The translations under genes were made by a program, and so were the position numbers. DNA of 64,000 nt from Venenivibrio stagnispumantis (GTDB taxonomy: Bacteria > Aquificota > Aquificia > Aquificales > Hydrogenothermaceae), in the NCBI RefSeq assembly GCF_900182795.1, contig NZ_FXTX01000003.1, positions 33,383-97,382 on the forward strand, given 5' to 3'. Shown here in pieces: positions 47,523 through 55,933 of this stretch (position 1 is its first letter; each line of letters opens with the position of its first letter). Below the pieces are notes generated by a model, which was not told where the DNA came from, did not search any database, and saw nothing but the letters and a program-made list of their open reading frames with translations.

Positions 47523-48874
47523 TCTTTTATTCCAAGATAGTTTCTATCAACATGGGTTGTGGTGTATGTTCCTTTTAAAAATTCTTTATCATTTAATATT
47601 TTAAGATGAAATGGAATAGTTGTTTTTATTCCTTCTAATATAAACTCCTCAAGGGCTCTTTTTCCTCTTTTTATTGCTTCTTCTCTATTTTTTCCCCATA
47701 CTATCAACTTTGCTACGAGAGAGTCATAATATGGTGGGATTGTGTATCCTTGGTAAATATGGGTATCAATCCTTACACCATATCCACCGGGAATGTATAA
47801 CTTTTCTATGGTTCCCGGATTTGGTGTAAATTTTTCAGAATCTTCTGCATTTATTCTAAATTCAATAGCATGTCCGTTTAATTTAATATCTTCTTGTTTT
47901 ATATTTAATTTTTGACCATCTGCAATTTTAAATTGCCAAGAAACAATATCTATACCGGTTACCAATTCTGATACAGGATGTTCTACCTGTATTCTACCGT
48001 TCATCTCTATAAAATAAAAATTTTTATCCTTATCAACAATAAATTCTACAGTGCCTGCACCGGTAAATCCTATATGTTTTGCAAATCTAACAGCAGCTTC
48101 TCCCATGGATTTTCTTATCTCTTCATCAATAAAAATAGAAGGTGCTTCTTCAACTAATTTTTGATGTCTTCTCTGGATAGAACAATCCCTTTCACCCAAA
48201 TATATTACATTTCCAAAATTATCTGCAAGTATCTGTATTTCTATATGTTTTGGATTTAATATGAATTTTTCTATATATACCCTTTTATCTGAAAATGCAG
48301 CTTCTGCCTCTTTTTGAGCTATTGGAAGGAGTTTTACAAGCTCTTGCTGATTATGGGCTACTCTCATACCTCTGCCACCACCACCGGCAGCAGCCTTTAT
48401 CAAAACCGGATATCCTATCTTTGATGCAACTTCAAGAGCTTCTTCTATTGTTTCCACAGGAGGACTTCCCGGAATTGTAGGGACACCGGCTTCTTCTGCT
48501 GCTTTTCTTGCTAAAGCTTTATCTCCGGTTAGTTTAAGGGCAGATGAAGAAGGCCCTACAAATTTTATATTACTTTTTTCACAAATAGAAGCAAATGTAT
48601 AATTTTCTGCTAAAAATCCATATCCAGGATAGACAGCATCTGCTCCGGTTAGCTCAATTGCTGATAATATTGCAGGAATATTCAAATAACTTTTTGAAGA
48701 TGGAGCATCTCCTATGCATATAGCAATATCTGCTAAATCTTTATGAATACTATTTTTATCGGCAGTTGAATAAACAGCAACAGATTCTACTCCAAGCTCT
48801 TTCAGTGCTCTAATAGCTCTTACAGCAATTTCTCCTCTATTGGCAATCAATACTCTTTTAATATTTTTCAACAA
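47519..48874 (-). CDS. accC: Biotin carboxylase (acetyl-CoA carboxylase subunit)
   Basis: A 451-residue ATP-grasp biotin carboxylase. It starts IKRVLIANRGEIAVRAIRALKELG and has AVYPGYGFLAEN, the ATP loop AAAGGGGRGMRVA, YLGERDCSIQRRHQKLVEEAPS and EMNGRIQVEHPVSE. It carboxylates biotin on BCCP. Relatives in this phylum also serve as 2-oxoglutarate or pyruvate carboxylase small subunits, so without the partner gene nearby the exact complex is not certain. It is the first gene of a minus-strand unit divergent from pilB. Confidence 0.92.
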   Translation of the reverse strand: MLKNIKRVLIANRGEIAVRAIRALKELGVESVAVYSTADKNSIHKDLADIAICIGDAPSSKSYLNIPAILSAIELTGADAVYPGYGFLAENYTFASICEKSNIKFVGPSSSALKLTGDKALARKAAEEAGVPTIPGSPPVETIEEALEVASKIGYPVLIKAAAGGGGRGMRVAHNQQELVKLLPIAQKEAEAAFSDKRVYIEKFILNPKHIEIQILADNFGNVIYLGERDCSIQRRHQKLVEEAPSIFIDEEIRKSMGEAAVRFAKHIGFTGAGTVEFIVDKDKNFYFIEMNGRIQVEHPVSELVTGIDIVSWQFKIADGQKLNIKQEDIKLNGHAIEFRINAEDSEKFTPNPGTIEKLYIPGGYGVRIDTHIYQGYTIPPYYDSLVAKLIVWGKNREEAIKRGKRALEEFILEGIKTTIPFHLKILNDKEFLKGTYTTTHVDRNYLGIKE

Positions 48875-48939
48875 CTTTTTCCCTCAAAAAATTTTTATAT
48901 AATAATTATATTACAAAAATATAAATAGAGGATTAATCT

Positions 48940-50664
48940 GTGGAACAACAAAGAAAATTATTTATACTTCGAAAATTGGTAGATTTAGGAATAGTTCCGG
49001 TTGAAAAAGTAAGGGGAAATTCAAAAATAAAAGAGTTAGAAAATGATTTTACAGATATTCTTGTTTATTTGATTAAAGAAGGTATTGCAAATGAGCAAGA
49101 TATAAAGAACTTTTTTGTGAAACATTTTAATTTTAAACCATTTACAAAAGATTTACAGATAAACATACCAAAAGAGATTTTAGAACAGCTTTCTTTTAGT
49201 TCCCTAAATAAAGAAAAATTTGTCCCTATCTCATATAATCCGGAAAACAATTCATTAACAATAGTAATGCTAAACCCATTAGATAAAGAAGTTATAAATT
49301 ATCTTAAGTTTATAGGAATAAAAAGTTTAAATATATACGTGGCAACTTTATCTGAGATAGAAGAGTTATTAAAAGAAGTTTCTACAATGATGCCGGCAGC
49401 ATCGGTTTTGGAGGATTTAGAATTTGGTGAGAATGTGGCAGAAGAAGAAATTATAGAAGAAGTAGATTTATCTAAGATATCAAAAGAAGCAGAAGAAGCA
49501 CCTATAATTAAATTATCTTATGGCTTGATAGAAGAGGCTTATAATAAAGGAGCATCAGATATTCATATTGAGCCTTTTGAGAAAGAATTAAGAGTAAGAT
49601 ATAGAATTGATGGAATTTTAAGAACAGTAAGAAAACTTCCTACTGCTATTAAGGATTCATTGGTAGCAAGATATAAAATAATGGCAAAACTTGATATATC
49701 GGAAAAAAGATTACCCCAAGATGGAAGAATTAGGGTAATTATTGCCGGAAAAAAAGTTGACCTTCGTATGTCTACTGTCCCTACAGTTTATGGTGAAAAA
49801 ATAGTTATGAGACTTCAAGATGCAGAAAGTTATCTAAATGTTAAATTGGAAAATCTTGGATTTGAAGAGGACGATTTGGTTATTGTCAGAAAAGGTATAT
49901 ATAGCCCGTGGGGCATGGTTCTTGTAACAGGACCAACAGGTTCAGGTAAAACTACCACACTTTATTCTGCTCTTATGGAAAGAAATAAAGAAGATGTAAA
50001 TATATCAACGGCAGAAGACCCGGTAGAAGTTTCTATACCGGGTATTAATCAGGTTCAGGTAAAGGAACAGATAGGATTAACATTTGCAACCGTTTTAAGA
50101 GCATTTTTAAGACAAGACCCTGATATTATTCTTGTAGGGGAGATAAGAGATGGAGAAACAGCAGAGATAGCTATAAAAGCAGCATTAACCGGACACCTTG
50201 TTTTTTCTACATTACACACAAATGATGCACCATCATCTATTATCAGATTGATAGATATTGGAGTAGATAAATTTTTGGTTTCTACAACAGTAAATCTAAT
50301 AATAGCACAAAGATTAATAAGAAAATTATGTAATGAATGCAAAATGCCTATTGATTATGATAAACATGCTTTAAAAGGATTTGGTTTATCAGATGAAGAT
50401 ATAGAAACCGGAACATTTTTTAAGCATAATCCACAAGGATGTCCTAAATGCAATCATACAGGATACAAAGGAAGAACTGCCGTCCATGAAATTTTATGGC
50501 TTGATGATGAGATAAAAAAAGCAATAAATCAGGGAGCAACATCTGACCAAATAAAAGAAATAGCAATAAAAAAAGGTATGAGAACATTGTATCAGGATGG
50601 ACTTATAAAATTTAAGAAAGGAATAACAGATATTGCCGAAATAGAAAGAGTATTAATGAAATAG
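48940..50664 (+). CDS. pilB: Type IV pilus extension ATPase PilB
   Basis: A 574-residue secretion ATPase. An N-terminal MshE/GspE N domain (about residues 1-150) precedes the N2 domain (SDIHIEPFEKELRVRYRIDGIL) and the motor with Walker [17 protein letters not shown], the Asp box AEDPVEVSIPGINQVQV, Walker B PDIILVGEIRDGETAEIA and the His box TGHLVFSTLHTND. A zinc-binding four-Cys segment (CNECKMP...CPKCNHTGYKGR) follows, as in extension ATPases. The start is GTG. It is the first gene of pilB-pilT-pilC. Confidence 0.95.
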   Translation: MEQQRKLFILRKLVDLGIVPVEKVRGNSKIKELENDFTDILVYLIKEGIANEQDIKNFFVKHFNFKPFTKDLQINIPKEILEQLSFSSLNKEKFVPISYNPENNSLTIVMLNPLDKEVINYLKFIGIKSLNIYVATLSEIEELLKEVSTMMPAASVLEDLEFGENVAEEEIIEEVDLSKISKEAEEAPIIKLSYGLIEEAYNKGASDIHIEPFEKELRVRYRIDGILRTVRKLPTAIKDSLVARYKIMAKLDISEKRLPQDGRIRVIIAGKKVDLRMSTVPTVYGEKIVMRLQDAESYLNVKLENLGFEEDDLVIVRKGIYSPWGMVLVTGPTGSGKTTTLYSALMERNKEDVNISTAEDPVEVSIPGINQVQVKEQIGLTFATVLRAFLRQDPDIILVGEIRDGETAEIAIKAALTGHLVFSTLHTNDAPSSIIRLIDIGVDKFLVSTTVNLIIAQRLIRKLCNECKMPIDYDKHALKGFGLSDEDIETGTFFKHNPQGCPKCNHTGYKGRTAVHEILWLDDEIKKAINQGATSDQIKEIAIKKGMRTLYQDGLIKFKKGITDIAEIERVLMK

Positions 50665-50674
50665 GAGGGTTAAG

Positions 50675-51754
50675 ATGGAAGAGTTTAAAATGCCAGCTAT
50701 AGATGAAATAGCAAGGGAAGCATTAAACAAAAAAGCATCTGATATTCATTTAACAGCAGGATTACCACCTGTAATAAGGGTTGATGGTAAATTAGTACCA
50801 CTTACTCAATATCCACCCTTTACTCCAAGAGATGTGCAACAATTTATTTATTCATTTATGAATGAAAAACAAAGGAGAACTTTTGAAGAGAAGAAGGAAC
50901 TTGATTTTTCTTTTGGTATTAAAGGTATAGGAAGATTTAGGGTTAATGTATTTTATCAAAGAGGAACTGTAGCAGCAGCACTCAGAAGAATTCCTTATGA
51001 AATTAAACCAATGGAAGAACTTGGATTGATACCGAAAGTAAAGGATTTGTGTCATCTCAGTATGGGTTTAGTTCTTGTAACAGGTCCAACAGGTTCCGGT
51101 AAAACTACTACCTTGGCATCTATGATTGATTATATAAATACAAATTTTCCTCACCATATTATAACCATAGAAGACCCTATTGAATATATTTATCAACATA
51201 AGAAATCTGTTGTAGCCCAAAGAGAGGTAGGAACAGATACAGATTCTTTTGCAAATGCATTAAAATATGCTTTAAGGGAAGATCCGGATGTTATACTTGT
51301 TGGTGAGATGAGGGATTTGGAAACAATAAGAGCTGCTTTAACTGCAGCAGAAACAGGACACCTTGTTTTTGGAACATTACATACAAATACTGCAGTCCAA
51401 ACAATAAACAGAATAATAAATGTTTTTCCTATGGAAGAGCAAGACCAAATAAGAACAGAACTTAGTTTTGTATTGCAAGGAGTGATTTCACAGAGATTAT
51501 TACCTAAAATAGGAGGTGGAAGAATTTTAATCCATGAAGTATTAATTCCAAATACGGCTATTAGAAGTTTAATAAGAGAAAATAAGATACATCAAATTTA
51601 TGGGCTTATGCAGACAGGACAGGCAGAAACCGGTATGCAAACAATGAATCAATCATTATACAAAGCTATCCAACAAGGATTGATAACATTAGAAGATGCA
51701 TTAAGAATTTCACCTGATGTAGCCGAATTAAAAAGAATGCTTAAAATAACATAA
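50675..51754 (+). CDS. pilT: Twitching motility retraction ATPase PilT
   Basis: A 359-residue hexameric ATPase that depolymerises the pilus. N-terminal KKASDIHLTAGLPPVIRVDGKL, Walker [16 protein letters not shown], the Asp box IEDPIEYIYQHKKSVVAQREVG, Walker B PDVILVGEMRDLETI, His box TGHLVFGTLHTNTA and the C-terminal AIRSLIRENKIHQIYGLMQTG motif (AIRNLIRE type) required for retraction. AGGAGGG precedes the ATG. It lies 10 bases after pilB. Confidence 0.96.
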   Translation: MEEFKMPAIDEIAREALNKKASDIHLTAGLPPVIRVDGKLVPLTQYPPFTPRDVQQFIYSFMNEKQRRTFEEKKELDFSFGIKGIGRFRVNVFYQRGTVAAALRRIPYEIKPMEELGLIPKVKDLCHLSMGLVLVTGPTGSGKTTTLASMIDYINTNFPHHIITIEDPIEYIYQHKKSVVAQREVGTDTDSFANALKYALREDPDVILVGEMRDLETIRAALTAAETGHLVFGTLHTNTAVQTINRIINVFPMEEQDQIRTELSFVLQGVISQRLLPKIGGGRILIHEVLIPNTAIRSLIRENKIHQIYGLMQTGQAETGMQTMNQSLYKAIQQGLITLEDALRISPDVAELKRMLKIT

Positions 51755-51768
51755 ATGGAGCGGTGAAA

Positions 51769-52989
51769 ATGAGATTTAGATATGAAGCAAGGGATATATA
51801 CGGTATAAAAAAACAAGGAATAATTGAGGCAGATTCAATAATAGTAGCAGAAGAACAATTAGCAACTTCCGGTTTACAAGATATAAAAATATTTGCGGAA
51901 AAAGAAAAGGAAAAAGTAAAAGAGAAAAAAGAGATATCATTACCTATTTTTAAAGGAAAAGTAAAGGAAACAGATTTGGCTATCTTTACAAGACAACTTG
52001 GTGCAATGATAAATGCAGGTATAGGTATAGCACAGGCATTAGAAATATTATCGGAGCAACTTCCTAACAAAACATTATCAGAAACATTAAAAAAAGTAAC
52101 AGATGATGTACTTGCAGGAACATCTTTAGCAAAAGCAATGGAAAAACATAAAAAGGTATTTCCGGAATTTCTTATAAATCTTGTTGCAGCAGCGGAAGAA
52201 TCAGGGAAATTAGATATAGTATTACAAAGAGCTACAACTTATTATGAAAAAATAGCTGCAATTAAAAGAAAAATAAAAAGTGCTTCTTGGTATCCTACAG
52301 CTGTTGTTGTTATTGCTACTATTATTGTTACCGGATTATTAACATTTGTTGTACCTACATTTGCACAAATCTATGAAAGTTTTGGTGGAGAGCTTCCTGC
52401 ACCAACCCAGATTTTAATAAATATCAGTAATGCTTTAAAAAATAGTATTTTATATATTATTGGTTTTATAATATTATTTTTCTTGCTAAACTCATATTTT
52501 TATAAAACAGAGCAAGGAAAAAGATTTTATCATAGGTTGTTCTTAAAACTACCTTTACTTGGTAAAATTTTTCATAAAGGAGCATTGGCAAAATTTGCAA
52601 GAACATTAGCAACTTTAATAACTGGTGGAGTGCCGATAACAAGGGCAATAGAAATCTCTGCAAAAGTTACCGGAAATGTAATAATAGAAGAATCACTTCA
52701 AAAAACAAAAACTGATATTGAAGAGGGTAAAGAAATATCAAAATCCCTTGATAAAAAATTATTTCCGCTTATGTTTATTGCTATGGTTAGTGTAGGTGAA
52801 AGCACAGGTAGAATAGATGAAATGCTTGATACAATAGCTTCTTTTTATGAAGATGAGATAGATAGAGAAGTAGATGCACTAATATCTTTAATAGAGCCAC
52901 TTTTAATGGTTGTTATAGGTGGTATAGTAGGATTAATCTTAATAGCTTTATATTTACCAATCTTTAAAATGGGAGAGCTTATTAAGTAA
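51769..52989 (+). CDS. pilC: Type IV pilus inner-membrane platform protein PilC
   Basis: A protein of about 406 residues with two GspF domains, each a six-helix bundle, and three membrane segments (about residues 165-190, 215-240 and near the C-terminus). Signatures include TDLAIFTRQLGAMINAGIGIAQALEIL in the first repeat and LAKFARTLATLITGGVPITRAIEI in the second. PilC transmits force from PilB/PilT to pilins. The open frame reaches a GTG at 51763, but GGAG at 51757-51760 is properly spaced only for the ATG at 51769. Confidence 0.94.
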   Translation: MRFRYEARDIYGIKKQGIIEADSIIVAEEQLATSGLQDIKIFAEKEKEKVKEKKEISLPIFKGKVKETDLAIFTRQLGAMINAGIGIAQALEILSEQLPNKTLSETLKKVTDDVLAGTSLAKAMEKHKKVFPEFLINLVAAAEESGKLDIVLQRATTYYEKIAAIKRKIKSASWYPTAVVVIATIIVTGLLTFVVPTFAQIYESFGGELPAPTQILINISNALKNSILYIIGFIILFFLLNSYFYKTEQGKRFYHRLFLKLPLLGKIFHKGALAKFARTLATLITGGVPITRAIEISAKVTGNVIIEESLQKTKTDIEEGKEISKSLDKKLFPLMFIAMVSVGESTGRIDEMLDTIASFYEDEIDREVDALISLIEPLLMVVIGGIVGLILIALYLPIFKMGELIK

Positions 52990-52990
52990 A

Positions 52991-54046
52991 ATGAAAATAG
53001 CTGTGGCAATGAGTGGAGGAGTGGACAGTAGTGTTACTGCCCTTCTCCTTAAAGAAAAAGGATATGATGTTGTAGGAATAACATTAAAACTTTCTTCTGT
53101 TGATAGCTGTAATATAGATATACAGGTATGTTGTAGTGATAAAGATATTTTAGATGCAAAAAATGTAGCAAATTATCTTGGTATTCCCCATTATGTTTTT
53201 ATCTGGGAAGATTTTTTCAATAAAAAAGTTATAAAACCTTTTATAGAAGATTATAAAAATGCATTAACTCCAAATCCTTGCTGTGTATGCAATAGGGAAG
53301 TAAAAACCGGTGGATTAGCTAAATTTATAAAAAATCTCGGTTTTAATTATCTTGCAACCGGTCATTATGCAAAAATAGAAGAAAATCCAAAATATGGAAA
53401 AATTATAAAAAGAGGAAAAGATACACAAAAAGACCAATCTTATTTTTTAGCTCTGCTGGAAAAAGAGATTTTAGATTATATTATGTTTCCAATAGGAGAT
53501 TTTACAAAAGAAGAGATAAGGGAGATTGCAAAAAAATATAAACTTCCTGTTTCTCAAAAAAGTGATAGTTTTGAAATATGTTTTACAGCAGGAAAAACTC
53601 CGGCAGAATATATGTACGAAAATCAGCTTTCAGAATTTGAGGAAGGAGAGATAGTTCATATCTCCGGAAAAGTTCTTGGAAAGCATAATGGCATTATAAA
53701 CTATACCATAGGACAAAGAAGAGGTCTTGGAGTAGCATGGAAAAAGCCTTTATATGTTATAGAAAAAGATAAAATAAACAACAGGGTTATTGTAGGAGAG
53801 ATAGATTATTTATTAACAGATAGAGTTTCTGCAAAAAGTCTTAATCTCTTTGTAGAGCCGGATAAGTGGGAAAAAATATCTGTTCAGGGAAGATATAAAC
53901 AAAAACCGGTTCCTGTAAAAGATTTTGAATATAAAGATGGTATATTAACCGTATTTTTTGAAGAAAAACAGCCAAAATTCGCAAAAGGTCAAATACTTGC
54001 AGTTTATGATAATGATATATTACTTGCCGGTGGAGTAATTATTTAA
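52991..54046 (+). CDS. mnmA: tRNA-specific 2-thiouridylase MnmA
   Basis: A 351-residue PP-loop ATPase that makes 2-thiouridine at tRNA position 34. PP-loop AMSGGVDSSVTALLLKEKGYDVVG; first catalytic Cys in TPNPCCVCNREVKTG; second in KSDSFEICFTAG; GQRRGLGVAWKKPLYVI marks the linker to the C-terminal barrels. It starts 1 base after pilC. Its product U34 modification is also completed by an MnmD-type methyltransferase, whose domain occurs in the fusion protein near 60 kb. Its 3' end overlaps the convergent nucleotidyltransferase tail gene by 27 bases. Confidence 0.95.
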   Translation: MKIAVAMSGGVDSSVTALLLKEKGYDVVGITLKLSSVDSCNIDIQVCCSDKDILDAKNVANYLGIPHYVFIWEDFFNKKVIKPFIEDYKNALTPNPCCVCNREVKTGGLAKFIKNLGFNYLATGHYAKIEENPKYGKIIKRGKDTQKDQSYFLALLEKEILDYIMFPIGDFTKEEIREIAKKYKLPVSQKSDSFEICFTAGKTPAEYMYENQLSEFEEGEIVHISGKVLGKHNGIINYTIGQRRGLGVAWKKPLYVIEKDKINNRVIVGEIDYLLTDRVSAKSLNLFVEPDKWEKISVQGRYKQKPVPVKDFEYKDGILTVFFEEKQPKFAKGQILAVYDNDILLAGGVII

Positions 54047-54547
54047 AATAAATTTAATGGCTTCTTCTTTTGTTTTTATAATACCTTCAATCTGCTTTTC
54101 CTCAAGCTCTTTTTTTATTTTTCCTACAAGAGGTGAAGGTTTTATATTTAAAAGTTTTATAATTTCTTCTCCGGTTAAAAGAGGTTCTTCTATAATTTCT
54201 TTTTTGTATAAATTTTCATAATAATCATCTATTTTTTTTATAAAATCTGTATCTTTGTATTTTACCAAGAAAAGTAGAAAAATATAATCTTTGTATTCTT
54301 TATATCTATAAAAGAAAAAATTAACTGCGTTTTCTCCTTTATATACCTTTTCAAGCTGTTTAAATCCGTTTATCAGATTGATGCAAAATTTTTCAGCTTT
54401 TTCTCCAAGATTTAAATTTTTTAGAATCTGTATTTCATCTGTATTAGATAGGAGAAATAAAGATAATTTTATCAATGGTTTTTCATTAAATCCGGTAAGA
54501 AAGTTTTGTTTATATTCTATGTTTATTAAACAATCTTTGTTTTTCAT
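54020..54547 (-). CDS. C-terminal half of a tRNA nucleotidyltransferase/poly(A) polymerase family protein
   Basis: A 175-residue helical protein matching the C-terminal tRNA-binding part of class II tRNA nucleotidyltransferases: the last 50 residues (LLTGEEIIKLLNIKPSPLVGKIKKELEEKQIEGIIKTKEEAIKFI) are the typical 'G.dl...g..pGp.iG..l..l' motif. Its ATG (54545-54547) follows directly on the TAA of the upstream gene in the same reading frame. The two open frames would therefore be one 465-residue protein but for that stop. No strong ribosome binding site precedes this ATG. Confidence 0.7.
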   Translation of the reverse strand: MKNKDCLINIEYKQNFLTGFNEKPLIKLSLFLLSNTDEIQILKNLNLGEKAEKFCINLINGFKQLEKVYKGENAVNFFFYRYKEYKDYIFLLFLVKYKDTDFIKKIDDYYENLYKKEIIEEPLLTGEEIIKLLNIKPSPLVGKIKKELEEKQIEGIIKTKEEAIKFILNNYSTGK

Positions 54548-55417
54548 TTAATTTTCACAATTTTTGAGTAGATTTTCTAATTCTTTCATATCTTCAAAAA
54601 TATTTTTATCTTTTAAACTACTTTTTATTATTTTATTTTCAATCAGTTTTTTAAGGGTTTCTGCTGTGCCATCATTTTCAAAAATTTTTAATATCTCTTC
54701 TCTTATCCTTTCTTGAGGTGAGTTTTGAAGGATAGAAGCATTTTTTTCAATCCATTTTTCAAAATCTTTATCAATATTAAAATTAAGTTCCTGAGCTAAT
54801 CTGTAAGCTCTTAATATTCTAACAGGGTCTTTTTTTATATTTTCAATAGAAACAGGTTTTATTAACTCTTTATTTAAATCTTCATAGCCATTTGAAGGGT
54901 CAAATAATAATGTTTGGGATACACCAAGAGATACAGTATCATCAAAATTAACTGCCATAGCATTTATTGTAAAATCTCTTGATAATAAATCTTCATATAA
55001 TTTTTCTACGATTATCTTTTCCCTTTCTTCAAAATCTTTTATATCCGGAATTTCAAGATAAGAAAAATCAAATCTATATTTTATATCTCCTTCACTGAAT
55101 AATATTGTTGCCACCTTTTTTTCTTTTTCAAATTGAAAAATATCTCCACCGATTAAACTTTTAAGCTTTTTTACTATATCAAAAGGGTCTGTGGTAACTA
55201 TAAAATCTATATCTACTTTATTTGTAATTTTTCTATTTATTAATCTATCCCTTACCCAGCCACCAACAATAAAACAGATAGTATCTTTTCCAAGGGCTTT
55301 ATATACACTATCAAAATAGCTATTATAAAATAAAAGCCCGTGAATATATCTTATTTTAAATTCCGGTAACTTTTCCTTATTAAAAATTTTTTGTAGAAAT
55401 CCTTGGAAGCTAAGCAT
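54548..55417 (-). CDS. Catalytic half of a tRNA nucleotidyltransferase/poly(A) polymerase family protein
   Basis: A 289-residue class II nucleotidyltransferase head and neck. The catalytic motif FIVGGWVRDRLINRK with DID (near residue 70), the RDFTINAMAV motif and the neck motif DPVRILRAYRLAQELNFNID are visible. Family members add CCA (or CC or A alone, as in Aquifex) to tRNA 3' ends, which this cell needs because the tRNA-Arg gene here lacks CCA. The frame ends in TAA at 54548-54550 and the same frame resumes at once with ATG. A TTG at 55420 is an alternative start; the ATG at 55417 overlaps the upstream stop as ATGA. Confidence 0.85.
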   Translation of the reverse strand: MLSFQGFLQKIFNKEKLPEFKIRYIHGLLFYNSYFDSVYKALGKDTICFIVGGWVRDRLINRKITNKVDIDFIVTTDPFDIVKKLKSLIGGDIFQFEKEKKVATILFSEGDIKYRFDFSYLEIPDIKDFEEREKIIVEKLYEDLLSRDFTINAMAVNFDDTVSLGVSQTLLFDPSNGYEDLNKELIKPVSIENIKKDPVRILRAYRLAQELNFNIDKDFEKWIEKNASILQNSPQERIREEILKIFENDGTAETLKKLIENKIIKSSLKDKNIFEDMKELENLLKNCEN

Positions 55418-55860
55418 CAATATATATTTCCGAGGGTTTTTAGTTCATTTTTCATTCTTTCTATTAATCTTATTAAATTTTCAGCTTTATTTATCCATTC
55501 TTGAATAATATTTGCAGTTTTAGGAAAACTTTCTGAAAGTTCTCTATATTGGTATATTTTATCTTCTACAAATTTTTTTAAATTATCAAGGAATGTTTCC
55601 ATAGCATTCATCTGCTTACTGTAATAAAATATATCTTTAAGCATTTCCCTTCTTTCCCTAACAGGCACATCAACGCCTATTGTATAACCTATCCTTTTTA
55701 TATCTATTTTTGAAAGATATATGCCACTTTTAGCAGGTATTGTAAGGAGTTTGACTATTCTTTCAAATTCTGACTCTTCCTTCATTAAATCCATCATATT
55801 TTCTTGAAATTTTTTATTTGTTTGAAATGGATTTTTCATTAAATCTTTTTCATCAAACAT
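55417..55860 (-). CDS. Unknown helical protein upstream of the nucleotidyltransferase gene
   Basis: A 147-residue, mostly helical protein that I do not recognise. It starts MFDEKDLMKNPFQTNKKFQENMMDLMKEESEFERIVKLLTIPAKSGIYLSK and has a central IGYTIGVDVPVRERREMLKDIFYYSKQM segment, followed by a C-terminal coiled-coil-like half. No signal peptide or membrane segment. It overlaps the nucleotidyltransferase gene as ATGA, so the two are translated together, and it is divergent from murC with a shared promoter region. The coupling hints at a role near RNA metabolism, but that is only inference from position. Confidence 0.7.
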   Translation of the reverse strand: MFDEKDLMKNPFQTNKKFQENMMDLMKEESEFERIVKLLTIPAKSGIYLSKIDIKRIGYTIGVDVPVRERREMLKDIFYYSKQMNAMETFLDNLKKFVEDKIYQYRELSESFPKTANIIQEWINKAENLIRLIERMKNELKTLGNIY

Positions 55861-55886
55861 TTGGCTTACCTCTAAATTTTATAAGT

Positions 55887-55904
55887 TGCTATAATATTAT
55901 AGCA
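55887..55904. promoter_or_regulatory. Palindromic divergent -10 region between murC and the unknown gene
   Basis: TGCTATAATATTATAGCA is a perfect 18-base palindrome. It presents an extended -10 (TGCTATAAT) on both strands, pointing at murC to the right and at the 55417-55860 gene to the left. The first 15 bases also occur upstream of aspS (from 22003). No clear -35 boxes are seen. Confidence 0.5.
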
Positions 55905-55933
55905 TTTATATTTTAAAACAATAGGAGAGGAAA

